Shown here one piece after another: positions 11,873-23,092 of a stretch of DNA of 64,000 nt. Position 1 is the first letter of the stretch; each line of letters begins with the position of its first letter. The translations under genes were made by a program, and so were the position numbers. The DNA is from Membranipora membranacea (Eukaryota > Bryozoa > Gymnolaemata > Cheilostomatida > Membraniporidae). The stretch spans positions 25,792,001-25,856,000 of the forward strand of contig OU612072.1 of NCBI GenBank assembly GCA_914767715.1. Direction: 5' to 3'. Under the pieces are notes generated by a model. The model did no database searches. It was not told where the DNA came from and saw only the letters and a program-made list of their open reading frames with translations.

Positions 11873-12672
11873 TGCCCCATTTCCACATGTGCATTGATGG
11901 AGACAATAGTTTCCATATAAAATTTTACCATCGTTATACCTCATTCACAACTCACTCCATTTAGGAAGCTCTTGCTATTGCTAAACTTTCAAATCACACC
12001 AATTCACTTTTTCAAGGCCTGTGTCGAATTTGAATTTGGAAATAACTTAGCTCCGACTAACATGATGTTTTATCAGACAATATAATCCGCTTCCATTTTT
12101 TGTCCTAAAACTTGTTTACGAGGTAACTTCCAATATTATTTGAATACAGTGGAATCACAATCATCATGAAATTAAATCAGATAATATTATCTGCTTCCAT
12201 TACTTGCCCCTTACTGTGTGAACAATATAAATCAAATATAAATCTAATACCAAACAAGCAAAAAAGAATTCTACATTGAAGCTTTAATTTATATTTTTTG
12301 AATATATATATATATATATACACATATATATCAAGTTTTACCATCGTTATACCTCATTCACAACTCACCCCATGTAGGAAGCTCTGAATCACACCAATTC
12401 GCTCCAGCAATGCATATGTTGAAATGGAATTTAGAAATAATTTAGAACATGTCCCGACTAACAAATGATGTTTAATCAGACAATAAAGTCAACTGGTATT
12501 CTTTGTCCTAAAACTTGTTTACCAGGTAACTTTCAATGTTACATGATTGGAGATTCACCTCGAAGCTTTAATTTCCATTTTTGTATCCTTATATTTTAAT
12601 GTTAACAACACGCTATAACTTGCAAATACAAATTGATTTTGATAGAAGGACAAAGAATCATCAGAAAACAAT
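11873..12672 (-). repeat. Middle right arm of the giant inverted repeat
   Basis: Inverted match to 2,266-3,127, including the matching (TA)n site at about 12,300-12,331. No gene seen. Confidence 0.8.
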
Positions 12673-12776
12673 GTTGCTTGGCTGCTCACTACAATCATAT
12701 TCAGACAACTGAAACAAAAAGGAAATTATATTTATTTAGTTCATCTGATTTTTTGCCGATTGACTTTTCAATTCAG

Positions 12777-14165
12777 AGTGAGATTGTTTTATTGCTTGTC
12801 ATCAATGATGAAGCACAATTATAATGACTGTTAGAAAGTGTTATCATTTAGGAGTCTACTAAAAGGTATGAAACTGTTTACAAAAAGTTTAAAAAGTTGT
12901 GCGGCACTTAGCTGATAAAAATGTTATCCTACCTGGATCATAATGTTTGTTAAAAATATGGTCTTTGTCATTAATAAAATTTACTGCAGTACTAAGAGTT
13001 CGGTCTGAGATCAGATTAGGAATGTCACAGCTGTATGAGGTAGAAAAGGGAGATAATAACCGAGATCTCTCGTTTGCCGTGCACGAGTTCAACCAAACTT
13101 CTGAATTATATAATAAAATCGGTAATATAAGAGATTGCACAAAATACTCACATTGAGCATTGGACAGATAAAAAAGATTTGAATTTAGACAACGCATAAA
13201 ATCTGCTTTTCAATCTGCAAAAAATGTGGTCAGTATTATCAGTCCATTTTAAATTATCATTAAAAATAGTACCCAGATACTTAAAACATTGAACTTTCTC
13301 TACTGGGTTGTCATCAATAAAAACATTAGAAATGACTTCCTGGGATCTACTGAAGTCAAAGATCATCTCCTTGGTCTTAGTGGTATTCAGTATAAGACAG
13401 CACCATTTGGAAAAATCATTTACGGCTATAAAATAAAATTCATCACTACTGCTATGATCCAAAAGACCCAAAATAACCATGTCATCAGCATACTTATAAA
13501 TCTTTATGTTAGGGTGATCAGATTTAACCGTGTCAGTGTAGATGGAAAATAACAATGGAGATAAAACACACCCCTGTGGGCAGCCAGTACTACTAGGTAA
13601 AATATCAGATTTATGACTGGAGATTCTAACATGCTGTCGTCGTTCACTGTGTAAAGAGTTAATCAATTTTACATAAGGAAAAGGTACACACATATCAATT
13701 AATTTATCTGCTAAAAGTTGTGGCGATATCGTATTAAATGCCGAAGAAAAATCTACAAACAAAGCTCTAGCATACCTCCTTGGTGTATCGAGGTGTTGCT
13801 TAACACTGTAGTCAAAAGCAATACATGCATCCTTTGTGCTACGAGACTTCCTATAAGCAAATTGGTTGTGATCTAACCTCTGAGTAGCACACAGTCTGTC
13901 TTTGATCAAATGCTCAAAAGTCTTCATAACTCCTGAGGTCAAGGCGAAATGTCGATAATCATTCAGGGCTGACGGCTTAGGCTTCTTAGGAACAGGAACC
14001 ACCTCCGATATCCGCCATAGTTGAGGGATGTAACCAGCAGCCAGCCAGCGATTGAAAAGCGTGTGGAATATATCAGCGAGTTGGTTGGCGCATGATTTCA
14101 GAATCTTAGTTGGTACTGAGTCTGGTCCACTAGCTTTCCCGGGTACGCACCTCCCTAAAGCAGTG
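12777..14165 (-). mobile_element. Truncated Rex1-like LINE inserted in the right arm
   Basis: The flanks ATTCAG and GGTATGAATATGG are contiguous in the left arm (near 740), so the insertion limits are known to within a few bases. The element is 5'-truncated: it begins inside the reverse transcriptase thumb/finger region at GKASGPDSVPTKILK and keeps roughly 400 codons plus about 110 bases of 3' sequence. No long target-site duplication is visible. Confidence 0.85.
12889..14150 (-). pseudogene. Reverse transcriptase of the Rex1-like LINE (frameshifted)
   Basis: RNA-templated DNA polymerase that copies the LINE at nicked genomic sites. Diagnostic blocks in order are GPDSVPTKIL, YRHFALTS, LFVDFSSAFNTI, TGCPQGCVLSPLLFSIYT, KYADDMVILG (the catalytic YADD intact), LNTTKTKEMIFDF and FKYLGT. 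Those blocks, especially the KTKEM and FSSAFNTI signatures, fit the Rex1/Babar branch of the CR1 group. The frame is open from about 14,150 to 13,148. A frameshift around 13,150-13,195 then moves it into a second frame that runs to 12,889 (YFVQSLILPILLYNSEVW). The endonuclease is missing through 5' truncation, so this copy cannot move by itself. Confidence 0.85.
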
Positions 14166-14806
14166 GTATGAATATGGAGATGAAGTGAAACTGGGATTTC
14201 ACGTTGCCCTTAATTTGTTTATTGACAGCAATTATTCTCTCGATGGAAGTGGAGATTAAGATTTTTATGTGATATCCTACCAATAAAACCTTGATATGGC
14301 CTTGTTTCTATTGCAAATGAGAGCGCCATGAAGCTGCTCAGGAAAAAAGTGAATGATACGGCAAAATGAATTACTGTGATAATTTTTAATTATTCTGCTT
14401 CATGCTATACCAATTCATAAAATAGAAATCGGGAAATTAGGACTATACAATTTACTATGTAAATTTACATATTCAAAATACCTGGCTACTATTTTATCAA
14501 TATCATCATTATTAAGGTTCTTCCCTTCTCACTAAAATTCCTAAATTGATGTCTGTATATCAATCTGTGTACTTCCCTTAGTAGAGTGTATGATTATCAT
14601 TTACTATATTGTGTTCCTGAGCCAAAAGTGTGGAAGGTTACTAAAAACTACTTAAGAGATACCAGCGAGTATGCACCTGACCACCCTGACGTTGTTATTA
14701 TAACCTTTATTAACAAGTCGACCCAACAAATCTGCAATTCTTCCTTCCATAAATATTACAGCACAACAAAATTTACTCCAATATAAAATGTTATTCTGAT
14801 CAGAGC
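14166..14806 (-). repeat. Outer right arm of the giant inverted repeat
   Basis: Inverted match to about 1-740. The match stops near GATCAGAGCGA at 14,806, and the following GAGAAAAGACAAGC is outside anything visible on the left because the window begins there. Confidence 0.85.
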
Positions 14807-16317
14807 GAGAGAAAAGACAAGCAATTCTAACCCGGGAAACCTACCTACCTACCACGGTGGGCAGAATTGGCGCTATCCACAGTTCCTTATCTAGTCTTAT
14901 TTTAACTCACTCTCTACTATGTAGCATGATTCATGATACATGATTTATTTTAATGATAATCAAAAAGAAAGCCCTATAAAATCCATAAAAATCATTGATC
15001 TAAATATTTTATCTTATATATAAATTAAAATGATTCAATTTCGTGATAGATCAACACAAATACCCAGCACTCATTTTGTTTTTTCTATATATAAATATGT
15101 GATAAAATAATGATTTTAAATCGCTAACTGTTTTGCACCGGCATGACAGACACAGGAGATTAATGCAATCCGCTTGCATTTATTTTCCATTATCAAGTCT
15201 TCCATGCACCTTGTATCAATTTGATAAGTAATGATGTTTACAGAATATATAACCAGGCAAAAGCATTTCCACATGTTTACTGTTTCCATGTTAGTGCATG
15301 TCAATATCCTAATCTTGAAATAAGCATCACCCACATCATAAGTCCCTGTTTTTTTAATTGTTTGGATGTAATTGTGGTAAGATGTCATCGTCAACAACTT
15401 GTTGTGATCTCTCTTCAAAGGAAACCTGGTACTTATGATTACCGACTTCCGCCCATCTTCTTCAGATTGTGCCAAAACAGGTGAAACAATATTAAAAAGC
15501 AGAAGTAAGCCACAGGGGCTTAGCTAAATGTACAGACAGAAATGTATTTGATTATGACCTAGACATGAAATAGGAAAAATGCATGTTGCCTGTATACCTT
15601 CAATTTTGTTGAAGATATGATGTGTTGTTGATGGCTCTTGAATACCATAAAAGATTGCAAAGGCAATTTTTTGATGGGATTTCAGAAAGAAATGTGTCTC
15701 TGATCAGAAAGTGACACATAGGAGATAGAAAATGCACACAACAATACCCTGGAGCTAACATATTTAGTATATTAAAGGAATTATGTCAATCTGTGGCAAG
15801 GAAAGCTGTACAAAGGCAATAAGCCTGAAAGCCCACTTCTGTAGTCGAAATAACTAAGGTATGATATGTGCAGGGGCAATGATATAGTAAATATGATGGC
15901 ATACATTAGCTAACAGAAAATAAGATGATGGTTAAAGATCATTCCAAGCAAAATAGGCTTTGTAGCAACAGGGCAATATTAGTTATGAATTTTTGTGAAA
16001 TGTAGTTGTAAGTATGTCACATATTACATAAATTGGAAACAAGAAGTTTAGTTTTGGTGTGAAAAAGAGGAAATGACAGATTTTGGTCTTTGGCGCCACA
16101 TTACAAGGATGATAGTGTGAGTTTAACGTATTGATTACCATTTTGTTTTCATGACGGAAGGGGATATAATCATATATGTTAAGTTTCTGATAGTGACTGG
16201 ATTTGTTTAAGCAATCCTAGTGTGATTTCTGAAATGGCGAGCTTTGAATATACACTGGTGATAGCATGTATGAACATCTTACTAAATACTTTGATAAAAA
16301 CACAGACAAAAGTTAGT
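14807..16317. other. Intergenic, one unassigned open frame
   Basis: AT-rich single-copy-looking sequence. A 119-codon minus-strand frame at 15,116-15,475 begins MAQSEEDGRKSVIISTRF and has no motif I recognise. The opposite strand is also open for 87 codons in the same place, so it may be chance. No RNA gene seen. Confidence 0.4.
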
Positions 16318-16389
16318 GTTTATTTATATTCTGGGACAGTTCCTCTACTTCACTTTTGCAATGAATGATTTTGACTCAAAAATGACCTG

Positions 16390-16761
16390 CTATTTGAAAA
16401 AAAATAGTCGCGGCAAACGGGTCTTACATATCCCTAGAATAATTATAGTGACATTTTAACTCGCCAATAACAAAAGTGTGACGGTGCAATGAAACTACAT
16501 GTACATACAAAAAGGGTCTCTAGTCAGTATTTTAATTCAACAACTGATAAAATGCCAAGGTTCCTAAATTTTGTAATAAATACAATTAAGATGTGGTGTG
16601 CAATCAAATAATCAATATCATCCTCCAATGCGATTAAGTACACAATTAAATTTTAACATTATTTCAAACAGTATATAAAACGTTATGATTATTAACTTAC
16701 GTCTGATAGTTGTGTTAAGTTCACAGAGAAGAAAAACAGTACAGATGGATAAGAAAATCAT
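16390..16761 (-). CDS. Candidate short secreted cationic peptide gene (peptide 4), 35 residues
   Basis: The signal exon runs 16,775-16,701. It follows the good acceptor ACAACTTATTTCTCAG, with ATG at 16,761-16,759 encoding MIFLSICTVFLLCELNTTIR. It ends in phase 1 at a GTAAGT donor (16,700-16,695). A last exon that keeps the frame follows AATTATTCTAG at 16,433 and encodes RICKTRLPRLFFFK then TAG at 16,392-16,390. Its 44 coding bases equal the last exon of the 10.8 kb gene. An ATAAATAAA stretch lies near 16,318-16,326. An alternative acceptor (ACAAAATTTAG, near 16,563) would give a shorter hydrophobic end, TLAFYQLLN. The phase, order and spacing mirror the other four loci, but there is no close paralogue in the window, so confidence is lower. 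The first exon proposed at 18,467-18,565 would make intron 1 about 1.7 kb. Confidence 0.4.
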
Positions 16762-17002
16762 GTAGAGATATAAGACTGAGAAATAAGTTGTAAAATCTCC
16801 ATCATCAAATAGTAAAAATTAACACAACTTGCCACTTGTAGCAACAAATGCGAAATGAGCTCTAGTGGCTTGAAAATAACAGGAGGAGATGATTTCTGAG
16901 AAGATAACTCCGGATACAGGTATCAAATAATGCACTTTTCGGAAACTCGCAGTAAGAGTACCCTCAAGTAGATGGCGATACAAACGTCTGAACGTCAAAA
17001 CG

Positions 17003-17401
17003 ATGCACCTAAGCTGTAGCCTCGGTGTCGAGGATGGGGCCAAAGCGAGGGAAGGTGACATGCCGACACTAATCAAACTTAAGAATCTTGGTGGACTCAA
17101 AACCCCTTCCGAAGCAGTTTTTAGAGTGTGTCTTTTGTCAGAGAGAGTAATCAGATCATTGCTTAAAAAAAGTTTGGGTCCTTAATTCCCAGAACATGCC
17201 CGGCTGCACAGTCTATCAAAGATTATAGAGTCAGGCCATTTCTCATTATTCAGTTGTGCTGAGCATGCAAGCAGCGTTGTGAGGGAAATAATCAATCGTT
17301 ATGTAAGGATCCGCGCTCATCATGAGGCCGTTTTGAAAACGGATGCAAACACTCTGATTCGGTCCAAAATGACCCACCTCCCTATATTCAGCCATGTCTG
17401 A
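17003..17401 (+). pseudogene. C-terminal relic of a transposase-like protein
   Basis: One frame runs from 17,003 to the stop at 17,399-17,401 with a single internal stop at 17,183-17,185. It reads NLGGLKTPSEAVFRVCLLSE, then after the stop CAEHASSVVREIINRYVRIR and ends SKMTHLPIFSHV. The pattern GGL..PS..VF..C, a following helical block with RxRxHH, and a terminal hydrophobic xLxIFSH tail resembles the C-terminal region of transposases related to P-element/THAP9-type proteins. I recognise the shape rather than a definite family. It stands alone with no upstream catalytic core, so it is a dead fragment. It would lie inside intron 1 of peptide gene 4 on the opposite strand. Confidence 0.35.
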
Positions 17402-18460
17402 TAAGATATGTCTTGGTAAATATACAGCTACTAAATTATCAATTCATTTGGCCAGTCTGAGCCACTTTTATTTTCTCTACAGCATGCACATTTAACTCAA
17501 TATTCATGTGATTGATTGGGCCAGTCTGGGCCATTTTTTGAATGGACAAGAATCTTGCTTAGTTTTTGAAGGTCTTTAACTAAACAAACAAAAAATTTCG
17601 GATTGATTGGGCCAGTCTGGGCTGCATTTAAATCATCCATGATAATAGTTCAATGTCTTATCCCTATCAATATTCTGTTCATGTCCTGTCACAAGCCAGC
17701 GGATTGTGGTATTTTATCAAATCATATTTCCTCTGCGATGAAGAGACCTGTTGTTCTGCCAGTTAACTTTCTTCAAAAATATAGTCTCAATACCCACCAA
17801 ATGTTGGGAAACACTAGACATCTAGGTCACATGTGAGATTATAAACCCTCAACGTTATTGAAATATTTCACTGCTTATAATTAGTTGATTTTTACACAGA
17901 TTGATACATGTGTGTCAGGGAGGGATGTGTAGGAATACCATGTCAATCTTAAAAAATTTCTAGCTTATGCTTGTTTAAAAGTCTCAGTAAGATTGATCCA
18001 GGAGTAGCTAATCTTCAACAAGATTATCATGCAAATTCACTGAATCGATATGAAGGGCAAAAACTCATTGTTCTGAGCTCAGATTTTAAGCCTTTAGTTG
18101 ACAAAATACATTTGAAATTAAACCATACTCAATGACCATCAGTATTATCCATCTAACGGTTACATGTCTGACAGTTGGAAAGATCAGATGCAGTTAATTC
18201 AGTGAAAATGCTGAGCAAAACCTTAAATTTACAATAGTCGATGCACCATTTTTCATACAAGTTCTTCTGGCCAGAAACAGCTATAATGTAAATTGTTATT
18301 GCACGGACAATATTTGATTACACGATATACTGATCACAATTTATACTTAATTACTATATGTTCTATAAAATTCGCCGGTTATACCCGGTTGTAGTGGTCA
18401 TAATTAGAAATAAGAAGGTTTTATATTCACACATTGCATTTATGTGGAGATAACTCCTAT
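17402..18460. other. No gene; short repeated word GGCCAGTCTGGGCC
   Basis: The word (T)GGCCAGTCTGRGC occurs at about 17,450, 17,519 and 17,609, each followed by diverged sequence, suggesting an old ~70-90 bp tandem. The rest is AT-rich and featureless to me. Confidence 0.4.
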
Positions 18461-18466
18461 TCTGAC

Positions 18467-18565
18467 CTATGCTCTACAGAGAAAAAGTGAATAGCGCAGT
18501 AACGTCGCGTCACTGAATTAGAGAAGACACTCTAAGCCAGAAGTTTCCAGTCTAGAGTATTTATA
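18467..18565 (-). promoter_or_regulatory. Possible TATA box and first exon for peptide gene 4
   Basis: On the minus strand ATATAAAT (18,565-18,558) is followed 91 bases later by a GTCAGA donor (18,466-18,461). In the other four loci the spacing is 73 or 87 bases, and GTCAGT is the donor in the two duplicated loci. The exon contains ACTGCGCTATTCACT, close to ACTGCGCCATTCACT in the first exon of peptide gene 2. The link to the signal exon at 16.7 kb is inferred. Confidence 0.3.
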
Positions 18566-18574
18566 TGTTTATGG

Positions 18575-19660
18575 GGTTACCTCATCCTTCACTGGTGCTC
18601 AGCAGAAAAATCAAGAGTTGGTTTTAGGGCAAGGACATTTTTTGATAACAGTTCAGAAACAGCATAAATTTTGCAAAAACAAAATCGATGATGAGATTGC
18701 CCAATGTAATGTTGTTGCCAAAGAACAATCTTTTATCCTACATCAGTATGGACACGTGTTTTGCAGACATCTTTACTGACATGTACGTGAGAATTACTCT
18801 TATAAAGCTTGGTTTATCTGGCAATGATACTGTAGCGATAAGTGCATTGAGTTGAGTTGGATGGAGTTTATGGATGACTAGTGATATATTTATTGTTATG
18901 CCATTGCCATCGTAAGACTGTAATTAAGAGGAACAAATTGTAAACAGTGTGCTTTGAGAAAACCTTGTGATGTAGGAAGAAAAACAAAGCACAAAAATAA
19001 GATCTGTAGATCTGTGTGTCTTGATATAGCATAATAATGGCTGGTTTGATCATGAACAAATGCCAACTTGCTTTAAAATAGCAAACATGATAAACAGCGC
19101 TCTGAGAAGATAACATGAGGATTTAATCAGAAAAAGACATACCTCTTTTCCTCCATTGGTGCACAGATCACTAGTATATTATAAGTTATGGAATTTTTTA
19201 GTACACTGACATGATATTAATTCAACCTCTCCCTTGGGTTTGAACAAAGCAACTGATTTGCCCTGATAACTAGTGTGTTGGCAAAATAAGTAGTATTCTA
19301 TTGTTATTCAAAATAGGTTCCTAATATGGATGCATTGCCTATTTGAGCATAAATGATTGGGAGTATAAATGCGCTAGAGTTGCCTCGCCACGACGCCACA
19401 GCAGACGCAACAGATACATTGGTGACAATACATACAAATAACAATAAAAATTGAAGATTTAATTGAGAGTAGGAATGAATATTTCTAATCATGTTATTGA
19501 AGAGATTTCTTATGTCGACCAGTCAATTTATCAATATATTGAGCAGTTTATAAAAAAACATCAACTATTATCCATTATTTTGTTATCGTTGGAAAAGGTA
19601 ATCAGGTCAATGATCTTCTACCATCCGGTGGATGAAAACAAATTATTTATAATACGTGGC
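18575..19660 (+). repeat. Dispersed repeat family, plus-strand copy (interrupted)
   Basis: The blocks 18,575-18,840 and 19,420-19,650 match 43,690-44,290 in the same orientation and 38,560-39,010 inverted. Marker words are GATGAGATTGCC, CTTTTATCCTACAT, GATACATTGGTGACAAT, GTAGGAATGAATATTTCTA and AACAAATTATTTATAAT. Positions 18,841-19,420 are an unmatched insert. Weak open frames here (for example 19,304-19,492 minus) cross the repeat and are not counted as genes. Confidence 0.7.
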
Positions 19661-21059
19661 ATACATCTCAAGGCCGTAGTATAGGCAAAGTGGTAGGGGA
19701 GGGGATAAACCCGTCCCCGTCCCTCCAAAGTGTTTTTGATGATTTTAATGGCAAAAATACATTGTTGGATAAGTAGCTCAAAAAGATTTGCCAATCATTT
19801 CTTGGTTGCATAAACATGGATCGTAAGAGCCATATTCGACTCTTGCGATACAAATATGGTCTCAGAGTAATAATTTGTCCCTCAAAGAAATAGTTGACAC
19901 CTTCCCCCCCCCCCCTTTTCCCCACTTTCCACCTCATGCATGTGAGAGAAAACTCTACCTCAGATAATACATATACTGTCACAGTGGACTATTTTACCTC
20001 TACTGTGTAATGATTACCCTCTTCTGTTGCTTCATTTACCGTCTCCTGTCGGGCTGTGAGAAAACTCCAGCGCTTTTTCATACATATACATAATTAATGC
20101 CAATAATATTTTTTCCAATCCCACTTTCTCCTCAGCAATACTAGGTACCAAATGACATATATTCATCAAGGTGTGACAGCTCTATGCAGAGGTTTATTCC
20201 TTCCTGCAATGGAAAGGTGACTCAGAGCAAATTTAAACCACCATATCGATGTGCCTGGTACTTATATCAAAGGCATAGTTTATTGCCAAGCCATTAAGAG
20301 ACTTATGAAAGAAATTACACATCCTCATTAACTTAAAATCTATCTTTACTTTTATATACATTAGGTCTTATTTGACTGCATTATCGCATGCCCCCCCCTC
20401 CCTGTGCTTCTGGGTCTTGTGTGAGTTTGTGACTCTATCCCTGTACCCTTGCCCTAGATGGCTTTCCCACAGTGGGAGATATTTATACTGTGTATAAAGG
20501 AGGCATACTGCTTGCAAGCACACAGTAGGCCTCCTTATACGACCCAGTTTTACTTCGGGTCCTCAGGAGTTTGGCCCCCCTACCATAGTTTGTAATCTAC
20601 AGCCCTGGAAGTAGACTCCACCATTGTGATCAGCTACAACAGCCACACCTTATCCTGCCAATTTTTCCAGTGAATTTGCATTTCTAACTTTACCAAAGTA
20701 CCACAGGACTAAAGTGCCTTTAATAAGCTTTCTGATTCGCTCCAGTCTGTAATTATGAGATGCAACGGGTCTAACAAAGCCTCAAACAGATCACACAAAA
20801 ATTGTTATCATTCGACACTTTTTAACAGCGAATGGGTTACATTTACTTATATATCATAGTCTTATCTTTCGACTGGCTTTAATTTCCTCCTTTGTTTTAC
20901 AGTTTACTGAAATAATAAACATACTTTACAAGTTCATAAAGAGGCTAGAATTGGTACCATATATGATAGATATGTATCATATTGTATCTTATTATGTGAC
21001 ACTTAACATGATATATCGCCTTTTCAGTTTCTCAGATTTTACTTGTCCCATCTCAAACA
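19661..21059. other. Repeat-rich intergenic; 20,650-21,000 recurs inverted at 38,210-38,500
   Basis: It contains a 12-base C run at 19,904-19,915. About 350 bases near 20,650-21,000 are the inverse of 38,210-38,500 (shared ACCATATATGA, GGAGGAAATTAAAG and CAGATAAGACTATA words, read on opposite strands). The block 20,150-20,290 resembles 30,855-30,980. No gene. Confidence 0.5.
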
Positions 21060-23092
21060 ATTTTTCACTGACACGTTGCTAGTAGTCTGACTTATTTTTT
21101 ATATCCAAAATTATTTAAAACTGCATGTTTATAACTTGATTAATTGTACATTAACTAAAATATATTGAAAACATATAGGCAGCAATTGGCAAAATGATGC
21201 AGTAAATTACGTTATGTAAAACCGTGATGAAATCCTGTGCAGTATTACATGCAAAGCACATTGTGTACAACAATGGATCACCTTTGTTGGGTGATTCTTT
21301 AACATCGAGAGAACAATGTTCATGCTCATAACTTCTCTACTATTGATGGTGTGTATAAAATGTTGTTTAACCTATTTTCAGTTTGTTGGCTGGAAAGGAG
21401 TGCATGTTTTGGACCAAATAAAGCTAGTTTAGCCACAAAAATCCAAATATCCCAAGATGTAAAGCCTTAATCAGTAATCCCTTCGATCAAAATCTAGACA
21501 ATCTCCTGCTGTTCATCACGCTGACAACAAATTTGACTGACATATTTCTGAATTTCTGATTCTTGGCTGGAAAATTTTGACCAAAATTTGTGAAAATTTG
21601 GGTTATTATCTGTTACAGTTGTGACAACCAGGATCTGTAATCTGGTAAGATTATTGATGCAAGTGACAGTGCAAGACCAAAATGGTATAATAAATTCGAT
21701 ACTTTAGTTTCTACATTATTGGGGTCAGAATTTTGGCGCTTTTACTATTGCAAAAATCAAGTTTGAGTCTCAAAGACAGGAGGCCTAAAAATATGAAGTT
21801 TCACTAAAATGTCACTCCTCTAGTTAGTGCCATGCCTCCTCTATATTGTGAACGCAAAAACTAATCAAATACCTCAGTAGCAAGGCACAGAGGGCTCAAT
21901 TTAAAACGGGCACTTTTTGCCCCAAAATGAACTTTCAGTGGTCACTGCGACCCAAAGTTAAATATTTGGGGGGTTTCAACTGTAAAAATAACTATAAGAC
22001 ATGATCCCCAATACAATATTAAAAAGTTTAAAATAGCGATATATCACGTTAATGTATAAGGCATAAAAAGGTATCAAAAGTCTTAGATAATGTTTGTCAA
22101 CCTGTACAAAAAAGCTGTAGTACCTGTAACAAAAGTTTGTGGCATATAAATACAGCTTATTTGGAGTACGCATCACTTTGCATGGGAAAAGATCAAATAC
22201 AGTTAAGTCCATACATGAGTATACATAATATATCCCCACAAACCAACTTTACATTACATTAATAGCTGCAGTGTAGATTTATTGTGTTCGTTTGACTCAC
22301 CAAACTTGGGCGCTAGCTTACTTACTTTTCTACAGACTAAATTTTGGATCTGTGGCATTGAGTCTCTGTCATATATTGTGTATTAACTAGGCAGACTGCA
22401 ATGCATAAAATTATGCAGTCTATTTATATGAATTGGTTTCACATCTTTGATCGCCTGTTGCGTAAATTGTCACAGGCGATTTTTAGACAAGCTGAAACGT
22501 AATCGACATCTGCTTTAGCTATACACATCGGAGGTTTGAATCTCAGAACGTGCCCTCCTATTCCTCCCTTTCCTACAACGAGAGCAGTGAGATATATTAT
22601 TATTGTTTTGTTAGGTAGCTTTCAAATTAGAAGACAGATTAAATATATCCACCCAATTATCCTCTCTCTGAACAAATTACAAGGCTAAGAATTGATGGCT
22701 TATTGAAGCTATATCATCATCTGACCTCGTGGCAGGGCCGTGGTTTAGAAAAAAATGGAAGAGGAGGCAAAATTTTGTGGCGAGTCCTAAGCATCACCAA
22801 CAAGCTCCTATCTGATTAATTTAAGAGATATAATTAGCAAATGGATATCCAAGAGGAGCTGATTCTGACATGGTTTATTCAATTATAGTGTTTTGAGACC
22901 ACTGTATTTAGCTTTGCCTCCTTGCCTCCGCGCCTCCCTAGAACTACGGACCTGAGTGGAAGTGCATTGTGGGAGCCACAAATGACATATTCTTTTGCTA
23001 TATGAGAAACATGTTGAGCGTCAGTATATTGTATACACATACAGTATTTTACTCTAATTCTGAATCTGATTGATACTTTTCTTATCTCTTAC
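21060..23092. other. Start of copy A, no gene
   Basis: It keeps, near 21,100, the empty site of the LINE that interrupts copy B at 41,630-43,168 (TTATATCCAAAATTATTTAA here). The stretch 21,440-22,035 differs from B, where parts are deleted and a different 1.3 kb block is present. The TTTGATCGCCTGTTG block near 22,450 is shared with B (45,305). Confidence 0.6.

Larger units (their letters stand above)
1..14806. repeat. Giant imperfect inverted repeat (foldback-like), about 14.8 kb
   Basis: The first bases of the window (TCGCTCTGATCAGAATAACA) are the reverse complement of the bases ending near 14,806. Pairing continues inward in three blocks: 1-841 with 12,660-14,806 (after removing a LINE at 12,777-14,165), 2,266-3,127 with 11,873-12,672, and 4,370-5,095 with 9,045-9,880. 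Unpaired blocks lie between them (842-2,265 on the left, 9,890-11,870 on the right), and the central loop is about 5.1-9.04 kb. Arms by eye are roughly 85-95 percent alike. Subrepeats inside the inner arms resemble the long, internally repetitive arms of foldback/Galileo-type DNA elements, but no transposase is recognised, so a segmental inverted duplication is equally possible. The left arm begins at the window edge and may extend outside. Confidence 0.85.

Noticed and set aside
15116-15475. 119-codon minus-strand frame in the single-copy-looking region
   Set aside because: The opposite strand is open for 87 codons too, no domain is recognisable and no clear splice sites or promoter were found. 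It is mentioned in the interval entry but not called a gene.
19304-19492. A hydrophobic 62-codon minus frame that looks like a signal peptide (LQFLLLFVCIVTNVSVASA)
   Set aside because: It lies partly in the dispersed repeat family, whose other copies (near 38.7 and 43.98 kb) are not open, and lacks the TATA/first-exon arrangement.
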